Shown piece by piece: positions 43,276 through 52,229 of a stretch of DNA of 64,000 nt. Each line of letters starts with the position of its first letter. Within the stretch, counting starts at the first letter, position 1. Position numbers and translations under genes: made by a program. The notes under the pieces were generated by a model. That model saw only the letters and a program-made list of their open reading frames with translations, ran no database searches and was not told the origin of the DNA. This stretch comes from M3007 sp964481485 (GTDB taxonomy: Bacteria > Bacteroidota > Bacteroidia > Chitinophagales > Saprospiraceae): the NCBI GenBank assembly GCA_964481485.1, contig CAYZVM010000001.1:12322-76321 (forward strand), in the 5' to 3' direction.

Positions 43276-44352
43276 ATGAGAAAACTTCGACTTGCCATCT
43301 TAAAAGTTGAGATTGACAAGGATTATGCCTTGTGGGAGACCGTTTGCCACGAGATGCGCGACCACGTGGAATGGGAATCCATCGACATTGACCGCTCCGA
43401 CTGGCTGCAACGCGTGCAGTGCGGGCGGTTCGATGGATTGCTCGCCATGCCGCCCGGCATCACCAATGCCTACAAAGGAATGTACGACGAACGCGTCAAC
43501 ATCCTCAACACCGTCCTCGGTTTGCCCGTATTCCCCTCTATGGAGGAAATCGCCGTTTACGAAAACAAAAAATACCTCTCCTACTGGCTCGCCGCCAACG
43601 GCATCCCGCACCCAAAAACTTGGGTATTCTATCAAGAACAAGAAGCCATTGATTTCGCCGCCAAAGCCAAAATGCCCATCGTCGGCAAGACCAACGTAGG
43701 CGCATCCGGCAGGGGAGTCACCATCCTGAAATCCAACGCAGGAGCTGTGGAATATGTGAAAAACACCTTCTCCGGCAAAGGCTCATTGCGCAGTACCGGG
43801 CCCAATCTGCGAAAGAAAGGACTGGCCATGCGCGCGCTCAAAAAATTGGCGAACCCCAAAGCCTTCATGGCGCGGCTCCAACATTACAAAGCCGAAGGCT
43901 CCGAAGTACAGAAAGAGTATGTGATACTTCAAGAGCACATCCCGCACGAATGGGAATGGCGCTGCGTCCGCATCGGCGATTCTTTTTTTGCCCACAAAAA
44001 AATGGTGAAAGGCGAAAAAGCCAGCGGCAGCCTCATCAAAGGATACGAAAACCCATCTTTTGCCCTCCTCGATTTTGTCAAAGAAGTCACGGACAAACGC
44101 CATTTCAGGTCTCAATCGGTGGATATTTTCGAGACCGCCGACGGGCATTACCTTGTCAACGAAATGCAATGCACCTTCGGCCAGAGCGACCCCTACCAGA
44201 TGCTCGTGGACGGTGTGCCAGGCCGCTACCGCCAGATTGACGACGAGTGGGTGTTCGAGCCAGGCGATTTCAACAAATACCAATCCTTCCTGCTCCGCCT
44301 CGAATATTTCATAGAAGTGCTCACCCAAAACCAACTTGAACTCCAGCAATGA
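43276..44352 (+). CDS. ATP-grasp domain protein
   Basis: A 358-residue protein with an ATP-grasp core: VFPSMEEIAVYENKKYLSYWLAANGIPHPKTWVF (preATP helix and Lys), MPIVGKTNVGASGRGVTIL (ATP loop), YVILQEHIPHEWEWRCVRIGDSFFAHKK and the metal-site YLVNEMQCTFGQ. It forms an acid-amine (amide or peptide-like) bond by acyl-phosphate chemistry. Located between the GNAT pair and a glycosyltransferase, it probably attaches an amino acid or amine to a sugar carboxylate. The stop overlaps the next start (ATGA). Confidence 0.87.
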   Translation: MRKLRLAILKVEIDKDYALWETVCHEMRDHVEWESIDIDRSDWLQRVQCGRFDGLLAMPPGITNAYKGMYDERVNILNTVLGLPVFPSMEEIAVYENKKYLSYWLAANGIPHPKTWVFYQEQEAIDFAAKAKMPIVGKTNVGASGRGVTILKSNAGAVEYVKNTFSGKGSLRSTGPNLRKKGLAMRALKKLANPKAFMARLQHYKAEGSEVQKEYVILQEHIPHEWEWRCVRIGDSFFAHKKMVKGEKASGSLIKGYENPSFALLDFVKEVTDKRHFRSQSVDIFETADGHYLVNEMQCTFGQSDPYQMLVDGVPGRYRQIDDEWVFEPGDFNKYQSFLLRLEYFIEVLTQNQLELQQ

Positions 44353-45353
44353 AAGTGCTATTCGTGGTCAGCGGCAACAACCAATATTACGATGTCGCTC
44401 CGTTTATCCGTTCGCAGGGTGACTCGCTGGTGCAAGAAGGAATCGAAGTGTCCTATTTCCCGATAAAAGGCAAAGGGCCGCTCAACTACCTGAAAAACGT
44501 GTTGCCCCTGCGCAGACACCTCAAACAAAACCCCGTGGATGTCATACACGCCCATTATTCACTTTGCGGTTGGGTGGCTGCATTGGCTTCGTGGCGCATT
44601 CCCGTCGTGCTGTCGTACATGGGCGACGACCTGTTCGGTTCGCACACCGATTTGAACAAAAGAAGTTTCACAAGTTGGCTGCTCATTCAGTTGGGCAAAG
44701 CCGTTCAGCCGTTTGTACAGGCCATTATTTGCAAATCGCCAAAAATGGTGGAAGCCGTCAACCGGAAAAGTATTTGCCACTTGGTTCCGAATGGTGTTCG
44801 GCTGGAACAGTTTAAAATTTATGAAAAAAGTTGTCGGAAAGAATTGGGTCTTGAAACAAATAAAAAATACGTCCTCTTCCTCGGCGACCCCGCTGACCAC
44901 AACAAAAACGTCGCACTCGTGGAGGGTGCATTGGATGTACTTGGTCGCCCAGATGTAGAATTGATTGTCCGCTACAAAGTCTCGCACGATGCAGTGGTCA
45001 AGTACCTCAATGCGGCGGACGTGTTCGTCCTCTGTTCTTTCTCTGAGGGTTCGCCCAATGTGGTGAAAGAAGCCATGGCACTCAATTGTCCGATGGTTGT
45101 CACCAACGCAGGCGATGCCGCGTGGGTAGTGGGCGACACCCCGGGCTGTTATGTGTCGCCCTCTTACGAGCCAGAAGATTTTGCAAAAAAACTGAACCTC
45201 GCGCTCAAATACGCCGAAAAAAACGGCCGTACCAAAGGCCGCGAGCGTTTGCTGACACTCGGTTTGGACTCAAAAAGCATTGCTGGCAAGGTCATTGCCA
45301 TCTACGAAAAATTGCAGCGCAAGCAGCCAGTCGGAAACAACCTAAACTCTTAA
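44349..45353 (+). CDS. Glycosyltransferase family 4
   Basis: A 334-residue GT-B protein: VDVIHAHYSLCGWVAALASWRIPVVLSYMGDDLFG in the N-lobe and FVLCSFSEGSPNVVKEAMALNCPMVVTNAGDAAWVVG as the family 4 donor motif. Start overlaps the ATP-grasp gene by four bases, so the two are translated together. Sugar specificity unknown. Confidence 0.92.
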   Translation: MKVLFVVSGNNQYYDVAPFIRSQGDSLVQEGIEVSYFPIKGKGPLNYLKNVLPLRRHLKQNPVDVIHAHYSLCGWVAALASWRIPVVLSYMGDDLFGSHTDLNKRSFTSWLLIQLGKAVQPFVQAIICKSPKMVEAVNRKSICHLVPNGVRLEQFKIYEKSCRKELGLETNKKYVLFLGDPADHNKNVALVEGALDVLGRPDVELIVRYKVSHDAVVKYLNAADVFVLCSFSEGSPNVVKEAMALNCPMVVTNAGDAAWVVGDTPGCYVSPSYEPEDFAKKLNLALKYAEKNGRTKGRERLLTLGLDSKSIAGKVIAIYEKLQRKQPVGNNLNS

Positions 45354-45378
45354 TGCACTCGAAAAAATCAATCAACTC

Positions 45379-47229
45379 ATGTGTGGAATTTCAGGAATCA
45401 TCCATTTAGACCGCTCGCCCGTACCCGAACCACAAATTTGGGACATGATAAAAGCCATGAAACACCGTGGCCCCAACGACAACGGGACGTTTTTTGAGGA
45501 CGGCATCGGGTTTGGCTTTGTCCGCTTGAGCATCATTGACTTGACTCCCGCCGGTCACCAGCCGATGTTCTCGCACGACGAGCGCTATGTGATGATTTTC
45601 AATGGGGAAATCTTCAACTACGTCGAACTGCGCGAAGAACTCAAGTCCAAAGGGCACGTTTTCAAAACCAGCACCGACACCGAAGTGCTGCTCACAGCCT
45701 ACATTGAGTGGGGCGAGGATATGTTGCACCGGCTCAACGGGATGTGGGCTTTTGTCATCTACGACCGCAAGGAAAAAACCGTGTTCGGCTCCCGCGACCG
45801 CTACGGCATCAAGCCGCTTTATTACAGCATTGATGGCAACCGGCTCATTTTTGCCTCCGAAATCCCGTCCATCCTCGCCGTGCTGGGCCGCAAGCCCACC
45901 GCCGATCAGAACGCCCTGTTCGACTTCCTCATTTTCAACCGGACCGACCAGAACGAGGACACATTTTTCTCCGAAATAAAAAAGGTCAACCACGGCCATC
46001 ATTTCAAAATAAAGGTGGAGCCCGGCAAATCGGTGACTCAGGCATTGACCATCAAAAAATGGTACGACCTGCGCAAAGAATTGAAAGAGCCGTTCAAAGA
46101 CCCCGAAGAATTCCGCCAAATGTTTGTCTCGTCCATCGCCCTGCGCCTCCGAAGCGATGTCCCCATCGGCGTTTGCCTCAGCGGCGGGCTCGACTCTTCG
46201 AGCATCGTATCCACCATGATACAGGACTTCGACAAGCGCGACGTTCACACATTTTCAGCCGTTTATGGCGACGGCAAATTCGGCGACGAATCCAAGTTTA
46301 TCCACCTCTACAAGGATGAACTACCGAACATGCACTATATCATGCCGGACGACAAAACCCTCATGGCGGATATAGAAACGATGGTGCACGCCCACGCCGA
46401 GCCCATCGCCAGCACAGGGCCTTATGCCCAATACAAAGTCATGGATCTCGCCAAAGACCACGTCACCGTCACCCTCGACGGCCAGGGTGCCGACGAAATG
46501 CTCGCCGGTTACCACTACTTTTTTGGGTTTCATTTCAAAAACCTGCTGCTCAAGGGAAAAATCGGCAGCATGACTTCCGAGATGTTCCACTATTGCAACA
46601 AGCACAGGGCACTGCTCGGGCTGATGAGTTTTGTCCTGTTCATGCTCCCAGCAGGTGTTCGTGCCAGAGCGCGTGCTATGGAAAAAGGTTACATTGACGA
46701 AGAATTTTTCACGACTCAATCCGCACTGGCGAGCACGATTTCGGGCGAATTGTACGGCTCCACCACCCTGCAAGAGGCGCTCATCAATCACTTTGAGTTC
46801 AAACTCGAGCACCTCCTCAAATGGGAAGACCGCAACTCCATGTGGTTTTCCCTCGAAGCCCGTGTGCCGTTTCTCGACCACCGCCTCGTGGAGCGCACCC
46901 TCACTTTGCCCGACGAAATGATTATCAAAGACGGCATGACCAAGCACATCCTCCGGGAAGCGATGAAAGGCCGTCTGCCCGAGCCTATCCGCACCCGCCG
47001 CGACAAAATTGGCTTCGGTACTCCGCACGACGAGTGGTTTCGCACACCCGCCTTCCAGCGGTATATCAAGGACATCATTTACTCCCAGTCATTTGCTTCG
47101 CGTGGTTTGGTGGATGTGAAAAAAGTGCAGTCCATGTACGAACAGCACCTCCGCGGCGAAGCCAGCCACGGCAAAGAAATATGGAAGTGGATTCATCTCG
47201 AAAACTGGTTCAGCAAGTTTATTGATTAA
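45379..47229 (+). CDS. asnB: Asparagine synthase (glutamine-hydrolysing)
   Basis: A 616-residue protein with catalytic Cys2 (MCGISGIIHL), an intact glutaminase domain (FNGEIFNYVELREEL) and PP-loop SGGLDSSS. In metabolism it converts Asp and Gln to Asn and Glu. Its setting among decoration genes makes amidation of a uronic acid or sugar carboxylate likely, as in Wbp/WbpS-type enzymes, but housekeeping Asn synthesis cannot be excluded. It lies 26 bp downstream of a glycosyltransferase. Confidence 0.93.
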   Translation: MCGISGIIHLDRSPVPEPQIWDMIKAMKHRGPNDNGTFFEDGIGFGFVRLSIIDLTPAGHQPMFSHDERYVMIFNGEIFNYVELREELKSKGHVFKTSTDTEVLLTAYIEWGEDMLHRLNGMWAFVIYDRKEKTVFGSRDRYGIKPLYYSIDGNRLIFASEIPSILAVLGRKPTADQNALFDFLIFNRTDQNEDTFFSEIKKVNHGHHFKIKVEPGKSVTQALTIKKWYDLRKELKEPFKDPEEFRQMFVSSIALRLRSDVPIGVCLSGGLDSSSIVSTMIQDFDKRDVHTFSAVYGDGKFGDESKFIHLYKDELPNMHYIMPDDKTLMADIETMVHAHAEPIASTGPYAQYKVMDLAKDHVTVTLDGQGADEMLAGYHYFFGFHFKNLLLKGKIGSMTSEMFHYCNKHRALLGLMSFVLFMLPAGVRARARAMEKGYIDEEFFTTQSALASTISGELYGSTTLQEALINHFEFKLEHLLKWEDRNSMWFSLEARVPFLDHRLVERTLTLPDEMIIKDGMTKHILREAMKGRLPEPIRTRRDKIGFGTPHDEWFRTPAFQRYIKDIIYSQSFASRGLVDVKKVQSMYEQHLRGEASHGKEIWKWIHLENWFSKFID

Positions 47230-47230
47230 G

Positions 47231-47338
47231 CAAGTGTTTGGGTATTTGAGTGTTTGAGTGTGAGAGTGTTTTTACCTTTTTAATTCCCTCAAACACTCAG
47301 CCACCTAAACACCCAAACACTCAAGCACTCAACCACCC
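47231..47338. repeat. Hairpin repeat built of GTGTTTGAGT/ACTCAAACAC words
   Basis: Left arm 47231-47270 repeats (A/G)TTTGAGTGT and right arm 47287-47338 repeats ACTCAAACACC, with a period of 8-9 bp and a T-rich spacer. Same architecture as family A with a different word. It fills the asnB/deacetylase gap and ends 18 bp before the ATG (47356). Confidence 0.85.
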
Positions 47339-47355
47339 ACAGACCGTATTACACT

Positions 47356-48246
47356 ATGAAGAAACTCCTCTACAAAATACTCCGGCGCTCAGGGCTGGTT
47401 TACATTTTTCGCGAAATTATCCAGCGGAACAAAGTTACCCTGCTGCTCTACCACGATATCAGTTTGGAGAAAGCTGAAAAAACATTTCCCTATTTGGCGA
47501 AACATTACAACCTCATCAGCCTCCAAACTTTTATCCAGGCTTGCCAAAAACAGGACGGCACCGGGCTGCCGAAAAAGGCGCTCATCATCACTTTCGACGA
47601 TGGGCACCTCGGCAATTACGAACTGATGCCGTTCATGAACAAATGGAATATCCCGTCCACTATCTTTTTGTGCGCGGGCATCATCAATACGAAACGGCAC
47701 TACTGGTTTACCTTCCGGCACCCCAATATGTCAAAAACGGCGCTCAAACGGGCCACCAACCAAGACCGCCTCAAGATGCTCCGCAAAATCGGCTTCTCGC
47801 CCGACCGCGAGTTTCAAACTGCCCAAGCCATGAGCAAATCGCAGGTGCTGGAAATAGAAGACACGTTCGACTTGCAGGCGCACACCATGTCGCACCCCTG
47901 CCTACCGCGCTGCACCAGTGAGGAGGCACGGGAAGAAATTTTTAAGTCAAAAGAAGTTTTGGAAAAAGAATATGGCCTCCGCATCAATGCTATCGCATAC
48001 CCCAATGGCGACTACTCCGACCGCGACATCGCGCTGGTGAAAGAGGCTGGCTACGAATGTGGTGTCACCGTGGATTTCGGCTACAACACCGTGCGCTCCG
48101 ACCTGTTCCGCCTCAAACGTCTCAGCGTAAACGACACCGGCAACCTCGACGAACTGGCCGTGAAAGCCAGCGGCGTGTGGCAGTTTTTCAAAACAAAAAA
48201 TGGGAGAAAACAGGGATATGGATGGACAAACCAGCCCGAGCAGTGA
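47356..48246 (+). CDS. NodB-type polysaccharide deacetylase
   Basis: A 296-residue protein. TFDDG (ITFDDGHLGNY) and HTMSH zinc ligands are canonical; LDH-like and late YPNGDYSDRD motifs agree. No signal peptide is present (MKKLLYKILRRSGLVYIF is amphipathic). It may N-deacetylate a precursor or be periplasm-facing through an uncleaved N-terminus. Confidence 0.87.
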   Translation: MKKLLYKILRRSGLVYIFREIIQRNKVTLLLYHDISLEKAEKTFPYLAKHYNLISLQTFIQACQKQDGTGLPKKALIITFDDGHLGNYELMPFMNKWNIPSTIFLCAGIINTKRHYWFTFRHPNMSKTALKRATNQDRLKMLRKIGFSPDREFQTAQAMSKSQVLEIEDTFDLQAHTMSHPCLPRCTSEEAREEIFKSKEVLEKEYGLRINAIAYPNGDYSDRDIALVKEAGYECGVTVDFGYNTVRSDLFRLKRLSVNDTGNLDELAVKASGVWQFFKTKNGRKQGYGWTNQPEQ

Positions 48247-48316
48247 TATCTTTTCAAACAGTGCCATCGCTTGCTTCACCAAAAACTGATTCTTACAGAA
48301 AGACAAATAAACGACA

Positions 48317-49503
48317 ATGAAACTTCAACTCTACACCTCCTACGAACCCTTCCAACGCAGCGCACAATTCGGTGCTTTTGCCAAATTTTTGAATGCCCAC
48401 CCAAACGCCAATTTTTTCCAGAGCGCTGAATTTTTCAAATTCATAGAAGGCGTGCAGGGGTACAAACCCTTCCTCATCATCGCAAGTGCTGACGGCGGCG
48501 AAGTCATCGGAACGTTGCTCGGCGTGGTGCAGACCAACGGCTCGGGTGTGAAATCTTGGCTGTCGCGCCGCATGATTGTGTGGGGTGGCCCATTGGTGGC
48601 CGATTTGTCGCCGGCTCAAGTAGGTGCGGTGACGAAAGGGCTTTTGGCCGAATTGAAAAAGCACGCCAGCAGCCGCTCTATCTACGTCGAGTTCCGCAAC
48701 TTTTTCGATACCGCCAATTTGCGCGGCACATTCGAGGCGAGCGGTTTTGAGTACAAACCGCACCTCAATTATTTAGTGAAAACCGACGAAGAGGCGGCGG
48801 TGAAAAAACGCATGAGCAGCAGCCGTACCCGCCAAATCAAATCCAGTCTGAAAATGGGCGCCGAAATCACGGAAGCCCGCTCCGAGGACGACATCGTGGC
48901 TTTTTACAAAATACTGCTCCAACTCTACAAAGAGAAGGTGAAAAAGCCCCTGCCCGGCCTTGATTTGTTCATGAATTTTTGGAAAGCGGGCATCGGAAAA
49001 TTCTTCATTGTGCTCCATGAAAGTAGGGTAGTGGGCGGCATCATGTGTCCTGTTTTTGCAGATAAAATCATTTACGAATGGTACATCTGCGGAGAAGATG
49101 GCTTGGCACAGGGTTTGCATCCGAGCGTGCTGGCTACTTGGGCACCCATCGAATATGGCTACCGGCACGGCTTCGAGCATTTTGATTTTCTCGGTGCTGG
49201 CAAGCCCGACCAAGATTACGGGGTGCGCGAGTTCAAAGCCCGTTTTGGTGGGGATGAGGTCGGNNNNNNNNNNNNNNNNNNNNNNNNNNNNNNNNNNNNN
49301 NNNNNNNNNNNNNNNNNNNNNNNNNNNNNNNNNNNNNNNNNNNNNNNNNNNNNNNNNNNNNNNACCAAGATTACGGGGTGCGCGAGTTCAAAGCCCGTTT
49401 TGGTGGGGATGAGGTCGGGTTCGGCAGGTACGAAATGATTGTCAATAAGCCGCTGTACGAGGTCGGCAAGCTCGGATTGAAAGTTTATCAAAGTGTGAAA
49501 TAG
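48317..49503 (+). CDS. GNAT/FemAB-like transferase, interrupted by an assembly gap
   Basis: The gene contains 100 N (49264-49363). The 55 bases before the gap (49209-49263) are repeated exactly after it (49364-49418), so the two contigs overlap and the gap is artificial. Removing the N run plus one copy (155 bp) restores one frame ending at TAG 49503, giving a 343-residue protein ending GRYEMIVNKPLYEVG...VYQSVK. The RMSSSRTRQIKSSLKMGAEITEA and IVLHESRVVGGIMCP segments fit GNAT/FemAB aminoacyl or acetyl transferases. As deposited, the frame would read through N. Confidence 0.85.
49209..49418. other. Scaffold join: 55-bp duplicated ends around 100 N
   Basis: The N run is exactly 100 long, a convention for gaps of unknown size. 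Exact identical flanks indicate an unmerged overlap, not a biological duplication. Confidence 0.93.
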
Positions 49504-49506
49504 TTG

Positions 49507-49630
49507 GTTTAGTGGGGTTTAGATGGTTTAGAATAGTTTAGAAAACATGTGCTTCTATTTTTTTCTAAACTATCTGAACCTTTCTAAACTATCTCAACCA
49601 TCTCAACCTTTCTAAACCCCTCTTAAACCA
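49507..49630. repeat. Hairpin repeat family A, copy 5
   Basis: Left arm of four TTTAGA-like units (49507-49541), a T-rich spacer, and right arm of about six TCTAAAC or TCTCAACC units (49563-49630). Ends 19 bp before ATG 49649. Confidence 0.88.
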
Positions 49631-49648
49631 ATTTCAAAGCAACAAACT

Positions 49649-50701
49649 ATGCGTATTTTATTCGACATTGGCCATCCGGGCCACGTCCATTTGTTCAAAC
49701 ACTTGGCGCATCTGCTCCAAAAAGACGGGGCAGAGGTGCTGTTCACGGCGCGGGACAAGGAATTTGAAATTGAGCTGTTGCGGGCCGAGGGTTTCCGTTT
49801 CAAAAACTTTGGCAAACACTACAAAAGCCTGTGGGGCAAACTTTGGGGTTTGCTGAAGTTTGACTTTCAAATGTTCGTCACCGGCTTGCAGTTCAAACCC
49901 GATTTGTTTGTGAGCCACGGCTCTATCTATGCCGCACACGCCGCATTTTTATTGGGCAAAAAACACCTCTCGCTGGAAGACTCGGGCAATATGGAGCAAA
50001 TCGTGCTTTATCGCCCGTTCACCGACGCGATTCTCACGCCCGACGTGCTGCCGGAAGATTTGGGGCCAAAACAAATTCGCTATGAAGGCTATCACGAAAT
50101 CGCCTATTTGCACCCGCAGTTTTTCAAACCCGACCCGCGCACGTATGGCTGGCTGGGCCTGAACAAAAATGAAAAATATGCCATCGTCCGGCTCGTCTCT
50201 TGGAACGCTACCCACGATGCCGGTCACAAAGGGCTGAGCAACGAGGACAAGATAAAATTAGTGCGAAAACTCTCGCAGCAGATGAAAGTATTTATCAGTT
50301 CGGAGAAAGAACTTTCGGCAGAACTAAAGCAGTATCAAATCAAAATCGCGCCTGACAAACTGCACCACGCGCTCTATTACGCCAATATGGTGGTGAGCGA
50401 AGGTGCTACTATAGCCTCTGAGGCGGGGGTGCTCGGCACGCCGACCATCTATATCAATTCTATTGCCCGGAGTTATTGCCAAGACCAAGAAAAATACGGC
50501 CTCGTGTACAACACCAGCGAATCGAGCAAAGTGTTTGCGCTGGTGGACGAGATGTTGGGACAAGACCGCGAATCGTTCCGAGAGCGCAGTAAACAACTAC
50601 TGGCCGACAAAGTGAACGTGACGCAGTTTTTGTATGATTTTATCCAGAAAAACTATGTGAAAGAGAAAGCCGGAAAAGTGCTGGCCGCTGCGAAAAATTG
50701 A
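49649..50701 (+). CDS. DUF354-family protein (GT-B-like)
   Basis: A 350-residue protein beginning MRILFDIGHPGHVHLFKHL, the DUF354 signature. The family resembles UDP-GlcNAc 2-epimerase/GT-B folds, and the late YANMVVSEGATIASEAGVLGTPTIYIN corresponds to the donor-binding lobe. It is frequent in capsule and archaeal surface-glycan loci; function is unproven (glycosyltransferase or epimerase). Confidence 0.85.
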   Translation: MRILFDIGHPGHVHLFKHLAHLLQKDGAEVLFTARDKEFEIELLRAEGFRFKNFGKHYKSLWGKLWGLLKFDFQMFVTGLQFKPDLFVSHGSIYAAHAAFLLGKKHLSLEDSGNMEQIVLYRPFTDAILTPDVLPEDLGPKQIRYEGYHEIAYLHPQFFKPDPRTYGWLGLNKNEKYAIVRLVSWNATHDAGHKGLSNEDKIKLVRKLSQQMKVFISSEKELSAELKQYQIKIAPDKLHHALYYANMVVSEGATIASEAGVLGTPTIYINSIARSYCQDQEKYGLVYNTSESSKVFALVDEMLGQDRESFRERSKQLLADKVNVTQFLYDFIQKNYVKEKAGKVLAAAKN

Positions 50702-50736
50702 AAACCGACGAATTGTTCTAATCCTTCCTTCTTGCC

Positions 50737-52146
50737 ATGCTTTTTAATTCGATTGACTTTGCCATATTCTTGCCGATTGTGTTTGTACTGTTCTGGTTTT
50801 TCGCCCAGCACAGCCTGAAGCTGCAAAATTGGCTTTTGCTTGTATCAAGCTATATTTTCTACGGCTGGTGGGACTGGCGTTTTCTTGCATTGCTCGCGTT
50901 TAGTTCTGGGCTCGATTTTTTTGTGGGCGGGGCATTGCACCGGGAGGAAAACAAGCGCAAAAGGAAATTGCTGTTTGTGGTGAGCATGAGTATCAACCTC
51001 GTCCTGCTCGGCTTTTTCAAGTACTTCAATTTTTTTGCGGACAGTTTTGCTACCGCATTTTCGTTTTTCGGGCAAGAAATCAACGCCAACCGCCTGAATA
51101 TCATCTTGCCGGTCGGCATCAGTTTTTACACCTTTCAGTCAATGAGTTATGCCATTGACATCTATCGGCGCAAGTTGACGCCTACCAACGACCTCGTCGC
51201 GTTTTTGGCGTTCGTGAGTTTTTTCCCGCAATTGGTGGCCGGCCCTATCGAACGGGCATCGCACCTGCTCCCGCAGTTTTTCGCAAAAAAAGTTTTCAGT
51301 TATGAGATGATGTCGCGGGGGCTGAAAATCATGTTGTGGGGTTTTTTTATGAAAGTGGTGGTGGCCGACCGGGTCGCGCTGTATGTGGATGCTGTGTACA
51401 ACAATGTGGGGCTGCACACGGGCTGGTCGTACATCGTGGCCACCATCTTTTTTGCGGTGCAGATTTATGGCGACTTTGCGGGGTATTCGCTGATTGCGAT
51501 TGGTACCGCTGGGCTGTTCGGTTTTGATTTGATGATGAATTTCAACCGCCCATATTTCTCGGCATCTTTTCGGGAGTTTTGGGGGCGTTGGCACATTTCG
51601 CTTTCCACTTGGTTCAAAGATTATCTCTACATCCCGCTCGGCGGCAACCGGGGCACGAAGTCGCGCACGTTTGCCAATCTGTTCGCCACTTTTGTGGTCA
51701 GCGGGTTGTGGCACGGCGCCAACTGGACTTTCGTGGTGTGGGGTGCTATTCATGGGGCGTACCAAATCCTGGAACGGATGGCGCAGGATATGAAAATGCC
51801 AAAGTTGCCCAAAATATTGAGCATTCTGCTGGTATTCGTGGGGACTTGTTTGGCATGGGTTTTCTTTCGGGCGGCCACGGTGCAAGATGCGTTTCGTATT
51901 GTCGGTACCATGTTCACCAATTTGGGCGACAGCGTTCACGTCGGCGATATCGGGATATTTGCTTTTTCTGTATGGGGAGTTGCTGTCCTATTTTTGGTGG
52001 AGTTTATGATGGAATATCGCCCTGGGTACAGTTTGCTGCACCATCGGCTCGCCCCCGTCCGGTTTGCTACCATCGTCGTCATGTTGATATTCATCATCAG
52101 CCTCGGCGTGTTTGACGGCAGCCAGTTTATTTACTTCCAATTTTGA
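50737..52146 (+). CDS. MBOAT O-acyltransferase, AlgI-like
   Basis: A 469-residue multipass membrane protein. MBOAT/AlgI hallmarks are FFPQLVAGPIERASHLLPQF, FGDFAGYSLIAIG-like segment, FNRPYFSASFREFWGRWHISLSTWFKDYLYIPLGGN and the catalytic His region VVSGLWHGANWTFVVWG. It moves an acyl group (usually acetyl) across the membrane for O-acylation of the polymer; the following SGNH-like protein is the expected transferase partner. Confidence 0.93.
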   Translation: MLFNSIDFAIFLPIVFVLFWFFAQHSLKLQNWLLLVSSYIFYGWWDWRFLALLAFSSGLDFFVGGALHREENKRKRKLLFVVSMSINLVLLGFFKYFNFFADSFATAFSFFGQEINANRLNIILPVGISFYTFQSMSYAIDIYRRKLTPTNDLVAFLAFVSFFPQLVAGPIERASHLLPQFFAKKVFSYEMMSRGLKIMLWGFFMKVVVADRVALYVDAVYNNVGLHTGWSYIVATIFFAVQIYGDFAGYSLIAIGTAGLFGFDLMMNFNRPYFSASFREFWGRWHISLSTWFKDYLYIPLGGNRGTKSRTFANLFATFVVSGLWHGANWTFVVWGAIHGAYQILERMAQDMKMPKLPKILSILLVFVGTCLAWVFFRAATVQDAFRIVGTMFTNLGDSVHVGDIGIFAFSVWGVAVLFLVEFMMEYRPGYSLLHHRLAPVRFATIVVMLIFIISLGVFDGSQFIYFQF

Positions 52147-52149
52147 AAA

Positions 52150-52227
52150 GTTGAGATGGTTTAGAATGGTTGAGATGGTTTAGAAAATTCGCCTCCTCAA
52201 CAACTCTAGACCCTACCAAACCATAAA
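52150..52227. repeat. Hairpin repeat family A, copy 6 (weak)
   Basis: TTGAGATGG and TTTAGAATGG units alternate in the left arm (52150-52185); the right arm is short and degenerate (52193-52227). It ends two bases before the ATG at 52230. Confidence 0.7.
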
Positions 52228-52229
52228 CA

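Noticed and set aside
49209..49418. True tandem duplication inside the GNAT gene
   Set aside because: The copies flank exactly 100 N and are identical to the base, as expected from overlapping contigs.
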